Below are positions 33,991 to 43,902 of a DNA stretch of 64,000 nucleotides, in pieces (within the stretch, counting starts at the first letter, position 1; every line of letters starts with the position of its first letter). The position numbers were made by a program, and so were the translations under genes. The DNA comes from Pollenia angustigena. Taxonomy: Eukaryota; Arthropoda; Insecta; Diptera; Polleniidae. The stretch is taken from contig OV884059.1 of assembly GCA_930367215.1 (NCBI GenBank), positions 62,281,393 to 62,345,392 of the forward strand. Direction: 5' to 3'. The notes under the pieces are model-generated. The model was not told the DNA's origin. It made no database searches and saw only the letters and a program-made list of their open reading frames with translations.

Positions 33991-34733
33991 AGTCAGTATC
34001 AAGTGTATTTAATAATCGTTCTGCAGTGTGTTCGAGAAGAGCCTGCAATTTTACTTCTGCTTAACTTGAAGTTACACTAAAAGCCGTTTGTGAAGGTAAG
34101 CACTCTTTTTTGACAGAAACTAAATCTCGATATGCTGGAAAGATTCCACAATTTTTTTCATTGTTTCGCTTTCGCAGTTCTGTATACTGATTTTTTTGTC
34201 AGTTTTAAATCCAAAAATAGCGCAAATGCTTCTTCTGGAGTAAATTTCAAAATCCTCTTTGTGCGTTTAGGGCTCGCTTCCACTATTTTTTCAATTATTG
34301 CAATTTTTCTTTTCTTATTTTGCGTTGGTTGAATTTGATGCAGAAATGAATCCCTTATCATACTATGAGAAATTTCTTCATTGATATTTGCAAGCTTGCG
34401 TCTTCGTGATCTTTCACTGCAATTGTCAATTTGTTTTGCGGGCTGACCCAGTTTTTCAGTTTCCTTAGCGGTTATTGACAGCTTCTTAAAAATCAGATCA
34501 TTTGTTAGACATTTTTCGTTGCGCAAGTTAAACTTTTTCTTGTTTCTAGAACATTTAAGGTACCGTTTTCTTAATGTAAATGAAAAATTTTTAATTTTTA
34601 TCTGATGTATTTTGATTTCTTGTTCGTTGCATAATTTAAAGAATGGATTATTCATTATGTGTAACACAAAATCTTTTTCATCTTTCTGTTGAAAATATAT
34701 ATCTGCGAGAACTTTATAACTGAACTTAGCCAT

Positions 34734-35998
34734 TGTTTAAACAATAATGAAGGTAAAATTATGAATGCATGCATTTGTATACTCTTGATAGAAGTTTTTT
34801 TTAAATGATCTTTTGTTACCACTTCTTTGAAACATAAAAACCCTTTTTTAAATACAAATTTAATCTTTTATTAGCATTTCTTTGAAACATAAAAACCCCT
34901 GTTTTCACACTTTTTAAAAGGATAACATACCGGCAATAAATTAACAGGTAACATGTAGGTAATTTTCACGTAAAATATAACTGCGTGCTGGTTTTTTTAC
35001 CATTTACCTGCTCTTCCATTTTTTTAAATTAAGTTGCAATTTTCAGATAATTAAACTATGTAGTTTATGTTGCGGCTATTTACTAATGTTTAACCTTTTA
35101 ACTTACTCAGAAATCTAACGTGTTAGTCTATTTATGTCGCCTATTCGTTTTGCAGCATCTGTTCACCCACAATAAGTTCATAACAATGGCAATACCTTTA
35201 CCTTCTCCAAATTAATTGATAACCTGACGTTCTAGATAATTTATGTGGCCTGAACTGCTTTATTTGTCGAAAATTCTTTAAGACTCATCTTCTTTAATTT
35301 CAGTAATGTTTCCTTGCAGGACTTATTTTTTGAACCGAATATCTTACCTTGGGTCACAGAAATTGCTGTAGTTCTCAAGGTCGTATCCAGACGTGTGTAC
35401 AATGGGGTATAGAAATGTAGGTTAGATTCTGGACTACAAGAGAGTATAGATTTTTTTTGACGCGTTTTGACGGGCAGGACTTATGCTCTATAAAGTAGGA
35501 AATTTCCGGGAAATTTAGACATTAAAAAAAAAAAATTAAATAGTTTTAGATTTCGCAGAGTTTAATCCTTTAAACCACGTGTAGCTAATAAAATAAACTA
35601 ATTCACAAAAATTATTCTGTCAAAAAAACTTAAAAAACAAAAAAGTTATGAGCATTTCAACTTCAAAAATTGACTCAGAAATTCAAAACTATAACCAAAT
35701 ATTGAGAAAGTCCATTTCGGACCACCCTGTTCTCAATGAAATAGTTGAAATAGGGTTGAAATTTTTTGGCTCCCGAGGTTCACTAGTATTTACTTTCACA
35801 TGAATAAAAAAATTTTAAAATCGGAGAACATAAAAAAAATAATTTTGGCCGCCTTCTCAAAATATGAACCAGTGTGCGGCGACCAAAATTTACTAAAATT
35901 GAAAATTTTTCAACAACTTTAATGTTTGTTGTTTGCTCACGAGCTTTGAAGAAATTCGTATATTTTATGAAAGTGTTAAAAGTAAAATAATTAAATTA

Positions 35999-35999
<1 letters not shown>
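34734..35999. other. AT-rich stretch, no gene seen
   Basis: A direct duplication of about 65 bp lies at 34825-34905 (tctttgaaacataaaaaccc twice). I find no further ORF, tRNA or inverted repeat worth calling. A ttcggaccaccctgt phrase at 35716 resembles the end of some Tc1/mariner-type elements, but no partner was found. Confidence 0.4.
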
Positions 36000-36029
<30 letters not shown>

Positions 36030-36141
36030 TTTTTATTATTGAATCTTTCTTATCGAAATTTACAATATGTATTCAAATCTTAATTCTACTTGTTGTTTAT
36101 TAGTTGTTACCAGTGTAACCACTAACTGCTGTATTCAAATT

Positions 36142-38802
36142 TTAAAAATGTCTTCTAGTTAGGCTCAAAGTATCGGTTCTTTTTAGCCTCTGGTGACCTT
36201 CGAACTGAAGCAAACCCCGAGCGAGGTAGTTAGGGTGGACCATTAGTTTATCGATGTAGCTTATTGAATATTTTTTAATTTCCTCCTGGATAGTGGGGAC
36301 GTTGAGATCTCTGTGGATAATATCATTACGTATATACCATGGGGCGCAGACAATTTGTCGTAATATTCTAGACTGTCTTCTTTGAAGCTTTTGGATGTTA
36401 GATGCGCATGCAGTACCCCATAATTGGATGCCATATGTCCATATTGGTTTTATGATGGACTTGTATAAGAGAATTTTGTTGTCTAAGGACAAGTTTGAGT
36501 TTCGACCGAGAAGCCAATGTAGTTGAGCTGCTTTAAGTTTCATAGCCGTTATTTTCGCTTCAATATGACGCGACCAGGTCAAGCGTCTATCTATATGAAT
36601 TCCCAAGTACTTAACATGGTTTTCTACCGGAACAGTGATGTTATTTATTTTTACAGCTGGGCACGTTTGTCTTCTGAGCGTGAAAGTTAAGTGAGCACAT
36701 TTAGCCGGGTTAACCTTTATTCTCCATTTTTCTAGCCAGGCCTCTAGTTCATTGATGTGGGACTGCAGATTTTGCGATGCGACTTTTGGGTCATGGTTAA
36801 CGCTAATAAATGCTGTGTCGTCTGCAAATGTAGAGGTATGCGTGCTCAGGTTTGTTGGCATATCCGCTGTGTATATTATATATAGAAGCGGTCCTAATAT
36901 GCTGCCTTGGGGAACACCAGCAGAAATTTTCTTGAGGGGGGAGTATTTATCTTGCGACCTTACTATGAATGTTCTGCCTGTTAGATAGCTCTCCAGAAGC
37001 TTGTGAGTGTTTTGAGGAAGCATTCGTTTTATTTTGATGGGTAGCCCATCATGCCAAACTTTGTCAAAAGCTTGGGAAATGTCTATAAACAGTGCTGAGC
37101 AGTATTGCTTTTTCTCAAACGCCGATCTAATAAGGGTGACAATTCTATGCACTTGTTCTATTGTACCATGTTTCGCTCTGAATCCGAACTGGTGGTCCGG
37201 GATGATGTCGTGTTCATTTAGATGAGGAGTTATACTTAAAACGAATATTTTTTCGAAAAGCTTCGATAGGATTGACAATAAGCTTATCGGTCTGTACGAC
37301 ACAACCTGGCTAGCATCTTTTCCTGGCTTGGGAATCATAACAATTATAGACCTCTTCCATGAGGATGGGAAGTATCAGACTCTTAATATAGCGTTAAAAA
37401 TGAGCAGCAAGATTCTGGAAGCAGACGATGGTAGGTTTCTTATCATTGACCCTGTGATGCGGTCAGGTCCGGGAGATTTTCTAATATTCACTTTTTCTAT
37501 TGCAGATTTTACTTGAGTTATGTTAAATTTTAATGGATGGTTTACCTTATCAGGAATGATTGGACGACAGGAACAAGTATGTGCATCATGTGGCGTGAAA
37601 ACTCTCTCAAGGTGGCCCGCGAAAGCGTTTAATTTTTCATGTGTGTTTTTGGCCCAAGTGCGGTTTTCCAGTCTTAATGGAGATTCTTGGGTTATAGGGC
37701 ATTTCATATGCCGTACAGCCTTCCATAAGCTATAATTGGTGTTTTTTGTGGCGTCTAGGCTGTTTAGATAGCCTTCTATTGCGGACTCGTGGTTCTGTTT
37801 CAATTTGTTGCGAAGTGTGGTCAGGCATAATTGTAGTTGGGCCTTAGTGGCTGGGGAACGACTGTTTTGCCATTGTCTTCTTAACTTCCTTTTTTCTCTG
37901 ATAAGGGCCTCTATATCCGTCGATGTATTGTAAGGAGCACGTTTAATTGTCCGCTTGATTGGGGTTGCATTTCTTGCTGCAGCATCCAAGACTTCTGTAA
38001 ATCGGTCGACAGCTATTTGGATGTCAGATGAATTTTTTAGGGGAATGCACTGTGATAGGTGAGAGCTCACATACATTTTATACTTTAACCAATTTGTGTT
38101 TCTGTTTGGATATGAAATAAAGTTTGCAGCTGCAGCGTCAGAGTTACCTTTTAAAATGAGGATTGAAGGTGAATGATCAGACGAAAGATCATAGGAGGAA
38201 CTAACTAGTACCTGATCGCGCTTGATGTTTTTAATTACAGCAAAGTCAATAAGGTCTAGTAGCTTATTGAAGTCGGTTGGCCAATAGGTAGGCTTACCAC
38301 TCGATACCACATCAAAATTATTTGCAGTTACGGTATTGTATAGCTGATTACCTCTAGGACTAATAAGTCTGGAGCCCCAATATGTATGTTTAGCGTTGTA
38401 GTCGCCAGCAGCAATGAATTTCTGGCCCAATGTGGAGAAGAAGTTGAGAAATGTATCGTTTACAATTTTGTGCCTCGGGGGACAATAAACGGATGTTAAC
38501 GTTAGATTGAAATCAGTAAGATTTATAGATGTGGCCTGGATACAATCTTCTTCGTACTCTGGCAATGGCAAGTGTCTGATGTGTTTGTGCACAATTATGG
38601 CTGTGCCACCACAGGCTCGTCCGCTGGGATGTTTTGTGTCATACGTAAGGTATCCATTTACCCTAAAGCAGTTTTTATGAGTAAAGTGTGTTTCAGAGAC
38701 AAGAAGTACGTCGATTTCATGCCTATGAAGAAAGTTTGCAACTTCGTGTTTATGTTGGGATAACCCGTTTGCATTCCAGAAACATATTTTTAACTGGTTC
38801 AT
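36142..38802 (-). pseudogene. Jockey ORF2, endonuclease/reverse transcriptase, one stop
   Basis: This is an 887-codon frame, close to the usual Jockey length of about 900. It starts MNQLKICFWNANGL, with SETHFTHKN, CGGTAIIV, AAGDYNAKH (about residue 132) and SSDHSPSI of the endonuclease, then RT motifs RKSPGPDRI, YRPISLLS, LFIDISQAFDKVWH (about 570), GVPQGSILGP, FADDTAF (about 660) and the Jockey-type tail CAPWYIRNDIIHRDLNVPT and GHQRLKRT. One TGA at 37375-37377, just before YFPSSWK, is the only break. The ATG overlaps the ORF1 stop as ATGA, the Jockey arrangement that allows re-initiation after ORF1. Confidence 0.92.
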
Positions 38803-39932
38803 TTTTTGTTGAGTAGAACTTGCAGGAGCATGTTCTGGTTTCGCATCATTTCCTGAAACATGTTCTGCATAGTGACCATGAAGTTATTCATAGTTTGAAT
38901 TAAATTTTCAATTGAGGTAGGCATATTTCCAGAAGGCATTTGTAGACCTTCCCTAGGAACATTAGCGTTTGGAGGTTGCTTTGCGTTAGAAGTACTCGGG
39001 GGATTTTTCGCATTAGGGTTTCCTTTTAAGACTTGGGCATATGATTGGTTTTGATTGTTTGTTTGTGAAGTAATAGCAATAGAGCCAGCGGCTTGGCTGG
39101 GCGCATGTGACGGACCATATTGGGAGTGAGTATATTTTTGAACTAAAGCAGGTTTTTTTAAATGCAAGAAGACTCTACAACCCCTATAGTTTGCCGTGTG
39201 ATTTTCGCCACAGTTGCTGCATTTCTTAACATTCGGGTCAGCTTTAGAACGATTACATTCGGCGGTTTTATGAGCGTCACCAAAAACCACACATACGTGA
39301 GGCAATTTACAATATGATTTTGTATGCCCATATTCCTGACAGTTTGTGCATTGTCAGGGACCCTTTCGTTTTAATGGCTCCTCAACAGTTATTCTTCTGT
39401 TGAGTAGGTAGCGCAAGTTGTATATGGGATGAACTGAATTTTTGGTTTTAAGAACCGATGAATCAAACGATATTTCAACGCGGTGCATTGGTTGAGGAAC
39501 TTTATTCCTGTTCAAAATGTTATGAACAGATTTTACCTCATACCCCTCTAGCTGTATGGCAGATTTTATTTCCTCTGTAGGAACAGAACTATCTATGCCT
39601 TTTATGACAATGATCAATCCCTTAGCACTTTTTAATTGATATGTATAGTAACTTTTATTTTCTGCGTCCAGTTGTCTTGATATAATACGAAAGTTCGTTT
39701 CTGTACTAGCTTGAATTTTGGTTTCTTGAATTTGCCCGCGTCGTATAGAAACGACGTAGAAATTATTCTTACCTACCAGTTGAATCAACATGTTGACTAT
39801 GCTATTTGATGTTTGCTCCCGCAGATAGATAGGGGGCGGTTTAACTTCTTTAGTGGCTGTTCCATGTGCTGATTCTGCTTCTTCATCGTCAGGTATGGAT
39901 AGTACAGAGAATCTGTTACCATTTGTTGGCAA
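38799..39932 (-). pseudogene. Jockey ORF1, gag-like zinc-knuckle protein, one stop
   Basis: The frame has 378 codons. The N-terminal half ends with a Jockey-type RNA-binding region (IVVIKGIDSSVPTEEIKSA; NRKVPQPMHRVEISFD-like), then three CCHC-type knuckles: CTNCQEYGHTKSYC, CVVFGDAHKTAEC (with the second Cys replaced by Phe) and CSNCGENHTANYRGC. The C-terminal part is rich in Asn/Gln/Pro with a Met/Gln-rich helix. A TGA at 39354-39356 lies immediately before the first knuckle; otherwise it is open. ORF1 of this family binds the element RNA. The start is the first ATG in frame; an overlapping ATG a few bases upstream is in another frame. Confidence 0.88.
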
Positions 39933-39967
39933 AGAGACATGCGTTCCTGTTTAAATAATAAAATAAT

Positions 39968-40490
39968 GGAAAAATTTTATAATTTATTTTTTCTCACAAA
40001 AATGGTACACACACTTTTTCTGTATACATTACTTGCTGTGTTGTTGAAATTTAGGTGAAATTTTGTTTTGGGAGTTAAATTTTTAAGGCAATTACCCGAA
40101 TTGGGTTATTAAGCAATCAAACATGGATTTTGGTTTGAAAAATTGAAGAAAAAAAGGGAATTTAAAACTCAAGGTAAAAAAGCGTGAAAGGCATTTAAGG
40201 GGTTATTAAGAGGGTACTGTACATATTTGTTTTTACTTTACTTCAATAAATTTTTATTGTTCGTTAAAGACAAATGTTTTTCTTTTAATATAAATCATAT
40301 AATGTTAATATTTTTCGTCTAATTTTATGTATTTTTTTTAACTTTTGTATTTTTTGGAACGTATTCGCAAAATTTTCGATTAAATTTGACGAATACGAAT
40401 GTTATAGAATATCCGAATACTCGGCGTTTCGAATTACGAATGTAATGCACGATATTAATTGTAAATAAATCAAAAAAAAATTTTTATTAT
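39968..40490. other. AT-rich stretch, no gene seen
   Basis: It contains acgaatac/cgaattacgaatg phrases near 40365-40440 but no domain or clear inverted repeat. Confidence 0.4.
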
Positions 40491-40690
40491 AGAAGGATCT
40501 ATGACAATTATATTTATGTAACAGAATATCGGCCAAATGTTCGCCACGGATTTGGTGGCAGACCTCTATCCGATGGTCCATATTTTCAAAGACTCTAAAA
40601 ATAATTGAGGCTCAGTGTCGTTAATGTGCCTAATTATCTCATCCTTTAGCTCTTGAATTGTTCTTGGCTCATTGAACGAAGTCCAAATGT
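40490..40690 (-). pseudogene. Mariner-like transposase, C-terminal remnant
   Basis: The minus strand reads SFNEPRTIQELKDEIIRHI then, after a frameshift near 40582, MDHRIEVCHQIRGEHLADIL. This is the C-terminal end of a mariner-family transposase, where (P)xTIxELKxEIxR and (G)GHLADIxFH are the usual last blocks. Everything upstream, including the DDE/D triad, is gone; the fragment is cut by the MITE that starts near 40703. Confidence 0.75.
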
Positions 40691-40702
40691 ATCAAATCAC
40701 AT

Positions 40703-41617
40703 CAGTGCTGCGATTCACTAACTTTTAACGAACCGGCAATCGTTATATGTATTTGTCGACAAATATATTCCCTTGCAGTAACGATAGTGTGATTATGTAA
40801 ACTTTTTTTAACGATAGTAAACAGCTGTATTTCTGTCTTAAAAATGTTAAAAAAAAACGAAAAAACAAAAGAGAATAAAATAAAAACAAATGAAATTGTT
40901 CTTAACCCCCCGTGTTACACATGTTTTTTCATTCAAAATGCATTGAAAAAGGTCTGGCCAGACTCATGAGTAAGACGAAGGGTTAATTTGTGGTTTTAAT
41001 ATTTTTTTGTGAATTTTACATTCACAATTTTGTTTTTGTTCTTAATATGCTTTTTTTGTAAATTTTAAATTTAGGATTTTGTTTTTGTTCATTAATATGC
41101 TTATGAATATATCTTTATATGTATGTCTGTGTTTATAGGGCTCATGTCTTATTGACAAGATTCTTCCTTTTTCTTCTTTGAACATGAATTGGCGTTCAAA
41201 TGATTCATATCATGTTGACGCCATGTTTTTTATTTTGTTTTATTTGATATTGAAAACAAAATTAAACAACGAATAAGAAAGCAAAACGTAAAGACAGTAC
41301 ATACATGCATCTGTGTACTCGTTTCTTTTCCCCTCGTCCCTCTCGCCTATAAAGTAGCAACCTTGTCAATAAGACATGAGCCGTATGAACACAGACTATG
41401 TAAGCTATTTTAAACATAAAATACATTTTATCGATTAAATAAACACAACCTAAATTATTGTCGCTAAAATAACGACAAAAATTTGCTTAAAGTAACAGCT
41501 GACTTTAAACGACACCGAATATCGTTAAAAGTTTTACTGAATAGCATATTCGATAAATTTTCGTTATATATATTTTAACGATTCGATTATCGTTATAAAA
41601 GTTAGTGAATCGCACTA
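40703..41617. mobile_element. TIR element, TGCGATTCACTAACTTTTAACG ends
   Basis: tgcgattcactaactttt at 40709 is inverted at 41614 (aaaagttagtgaatcgca), with looser inverted cgttat/ataacg tracts beyond. The outermost bases are ambiguous because the right end runs into a CAGGG end at 41618. About 910 bp, no ORF, with a foldback MITE nested at 41125-41396. Confidence 0.65.
41125..41396. mobile_element. Foldback MITE, family B, copy 2
   Basis: It runs from gtctgtgtttatagggctca to gacatgagccgtatgaacac-agac. In reverse complement it matches 29824-30099 block by block. It lies inside the 40.7-41.6 kb element, so it is younger than that insertion. Confidence 0.75.
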
Positions 41618-41973
41618 CAGGGATGATAAATGACATTTTCGAAATTGTACTTAATTCAGTAAAAAATTGTACTTTTTTGGCATTAATTGTATTGAAAGCA
41701 AAAAAATATTTTATACTAGTTTTATTATCGAATAACAAAAAAATATACACACAAGCATTAAATTTTAATTGTACTCTACATTTATATTTAAAATGTACCT
41801 TTGGCAATTATCAAAACACTAATTAGGTTAATTTATTAGAATTTAGACAAAGGCTTCTCAGCTTGTTTTTTAGAGTTGATAGTGGAACAGGGAAAAATAC
41901 GTTTAACTGAGTAACAATTTTAAAAGATATTGTCTTAAAATGTACAATCCTTTGGATTTGTTATCCCACTGAA
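41618..41973. mobile_element. hAT-like end fragment
   Basis: CAGGGATGATAAATGACATT and the next 60 bases (aaattgtacttaattc) match the right end of 28169-29719, read inward. A gttatcccactg at 41962-41973 may be another end, but the flanks (tcgcacta / aacgccct) do not match. The right limit is uncertain. Confidence 0.45.
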
Positions 41974-42291
41974 CGCCCTTATGCCCCATTTTGCCATACT
42001 TTAGAACACCAAGCTAAGAAGTCCCTCTAAATTACGTACGTAGACATTTAATTAATATCTGAGACACACTTCACACAAAAAAGTCAAAGTTAGGTATACT
42101 TAACTTTACAATATTCAACACAAATCATCCTGACAATACCGCCCATGGGGGTACAGCAATAATTATCAAAAACTCAATTAAATGTACTGAACTTGAAAGT
42201 TTCAGAAAAGATTACCTCCAAGCTACCTCAATAATAATTGAAGACTTGCTCGGCCCACTCGTGTTGTCTGCTGTGTATTGCCTTCCCAAAC

Positions 42292-43332
42292 GGCTGTAGG
42301 AAATATCGCCCAAAGAAAAATCGCCAAAAAAAAAAATGAAAAATCGCCCAAAAAAATTGCATGTAAAATTGGGCCTGATTTCATATGAAAAATGGACCAA
42401 CATTTTTGGGCTATTTTTCGTTATTGTTGGGAGATTTTTCGTTTTTTAAAGCTTCTCAGTATAGCCGGCCTTCGGCCGGGCGCAAGGATTTTCTCCTCTA
42501 TGGTATAACAAACACCGGCTTCGCTAACTAAAGCTTCTCTGCGTAGTCGGCCTTGTTCGGAAACAAGGCAGTTTTTCGAAGCTTTGCTTAGCGAAACCGG
42601 TTTTTGTTAGACCATAAAGGAGAAAATCCTTGCGCCCGGCCGAAGGCCGGCTATACAGAGAAGCTTTAGTTAGCGAAGCCGGTCTTTGTTATACCATAGA
42701 GGAGAAAATCCTTGCGCCCGGCCGAAGGCCGGCTATACAGAGAAGCTTTAGTTAGCGAAGCCAGTATTTGTTATACCATAGAAGATGAAATCCTTATTTT
42801 GGATATACATATATATATATTTAATATATACACCCGGAGTAAAAGCTATAAAAATATTTTATCCATATTATGTTTAATTTAACCAAACCATATTATGGTT
42901 AAATTAGTATCTTTAAAAAATCACTTGAAATTTTAACGGTATTTTTAAAAAAAATTTACACATTTTTGATTATAAGTTAAGTTGCGGACGTTATGACAAT
43001 TCTTCGATGGACATTATGACACTTTTAAAAGTGTCATAAAGTCCAAGGACACTACGACACTGGACGTTATGACATGTCACCTAAATTTATATGAATAATA
43101 AACACTTTTTTGCAAATTGAGTATTTTTTTTTTTTTTTTGGAAAAAATTCGTTTTTGCTTTTTGGGTCATTTTTCATTTTCTTTTTGGGCCTTTTTTCGT
43201 TTTTTTTTGGGCAAAATTTCATATTTACCTTTTTGGGTCATTTTTCATGTTCGCTTGGGCGATTCTTCATTTGGGCGATTTTTCATTTTTTTTTTTGGGC
43301 CATTTTTCTTTGGGCGATATTTCCTACAGCCC
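42292..43332. mobile_element. TIR element with GGGCGATTTTT arrays, 8-bp target duplication
   Basis: The ends are GGCTGTAGGAAATATCGCCC and its complement, flanked by identical tcccaaac at 42284-42291 and 43333-43340. Both subterminal regions repeat gggcgatttttc / ggg(t/c)catttttc motifs many times (42300-42440 and 43130-43320). It interrupts the Jockey-2 endonuclease between LPK and its continuation. It carries the hairpin repeats at 42445-42790. No transposase ORF; the 8-bp duplication suggests hAT or P type. Confidence 0.88.
42445..42790. repeat. ~80-bp hairpin units, inverted arrangement
   Basis: One forward unit (agcttctcagtatagccggc...) is followed by at least two inverted units (gaaaatccttgcgcccggcc...). 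Each holds CCGGCC-TTC-GGCCGG or its complement. The turn lies near 42545-42600, with its own hairpin (ccttgttcggaaacaagg). Same unit as 3585-3845. Confidence 0.8.
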
Positions 43333-43902
43333 TCCCAAACACAATTACACTTAAATCGAATACATTAATTTCTTAAAATCAATTGGTAATCGGTTTATTG
43401 CTGGAGGAGACTTCTACTCTAAAAACACATTCAGGGGCTCGAGAATAACCTTACAAAGGGCCTGCATTTACTTAAAGCAATAAGAGAAACTAATAGCAAA
43501 TTTTTAAGCACTGGAAAGCCTACTTACTGGCCAACTAACTTAAACAAAACACCTGATTCAATTGACGTCTTAATCACAAAAAATATAAAACATAAACATC
43601 TAAAGATATAATCGTGCTTCGAACTATCCTCCGATCACTCACCCATAATACTCAAATACGAAAGTAATGTTCCTCTTGCAAACCATAACAAAAATAGACT
43701 GGGAGTGCTTTAGAGAAAATAGAAATATACTTGATATTCAGATATCACTAAAAACCAAAGATGAAGTGGACCGCTCAATCGCATATTTTAATGACACACT
43801 TTTGTATGCTGCTGTATACACCCATAATAACCCACAAATCAAAAAAATATACAAAATCACCATTTATCAAAGAAAAGATTAAGGCAAAGCGAAAACGACG
43901 AA

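Larger units (their letters stand above)
31380..34733 (-). pseudogene. Transib/RAG1-like transposase, broken
   Basis: Pieces of one protein are readable on the minus strand. 34733-34158: N-terminal part with KRYLKCSRNKKKF, ERSRRRKLA and FTPEEAFALFLDLKLTKK. After a frameshift near 34160: NCGIFPAYRDL, FSVTSS, a stop, AEVKLQALLEHTAERLL (to about 34000). LINE-A copy 2 then intervenes (32103-33990). 32100-31757: NGKVAQALT, CTICQKTSS, MSPLHTRIRFMEHILKLGYD. A frameshift near 31757 leads to LGLIIDQPK, SNDGNTARIFF, FQIILQVISCSRKINAKKF and MPTTVHTILYHGEQIV. The last blocks align by eye with RAG1 core segments (C..C.AT, NGNFARKL, FHKTLAH..EII). The stretch expected to hold the first catalytic Asp is missing at the LINE junction and the final Glu region is unreadable, so it is dead. 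Transib assignment is by motif recall. Confidence 0.7.
36000..39958 (-). mobile_element. Jockey-type LINE, nearly complete
   Basis: The minus strand carries ORF1 (39932-38799), ORF2 (38802-36142) and a short 3' UTR with poly(A), seen as about 24 T's at 36000-36023. taaaataat occurs at 35983-35991 and 39959-39967 and may be the target duplication. If so, the 5' UTR is only about 26 bases and the copy is 5'-shortened. Confidence 0.85.
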
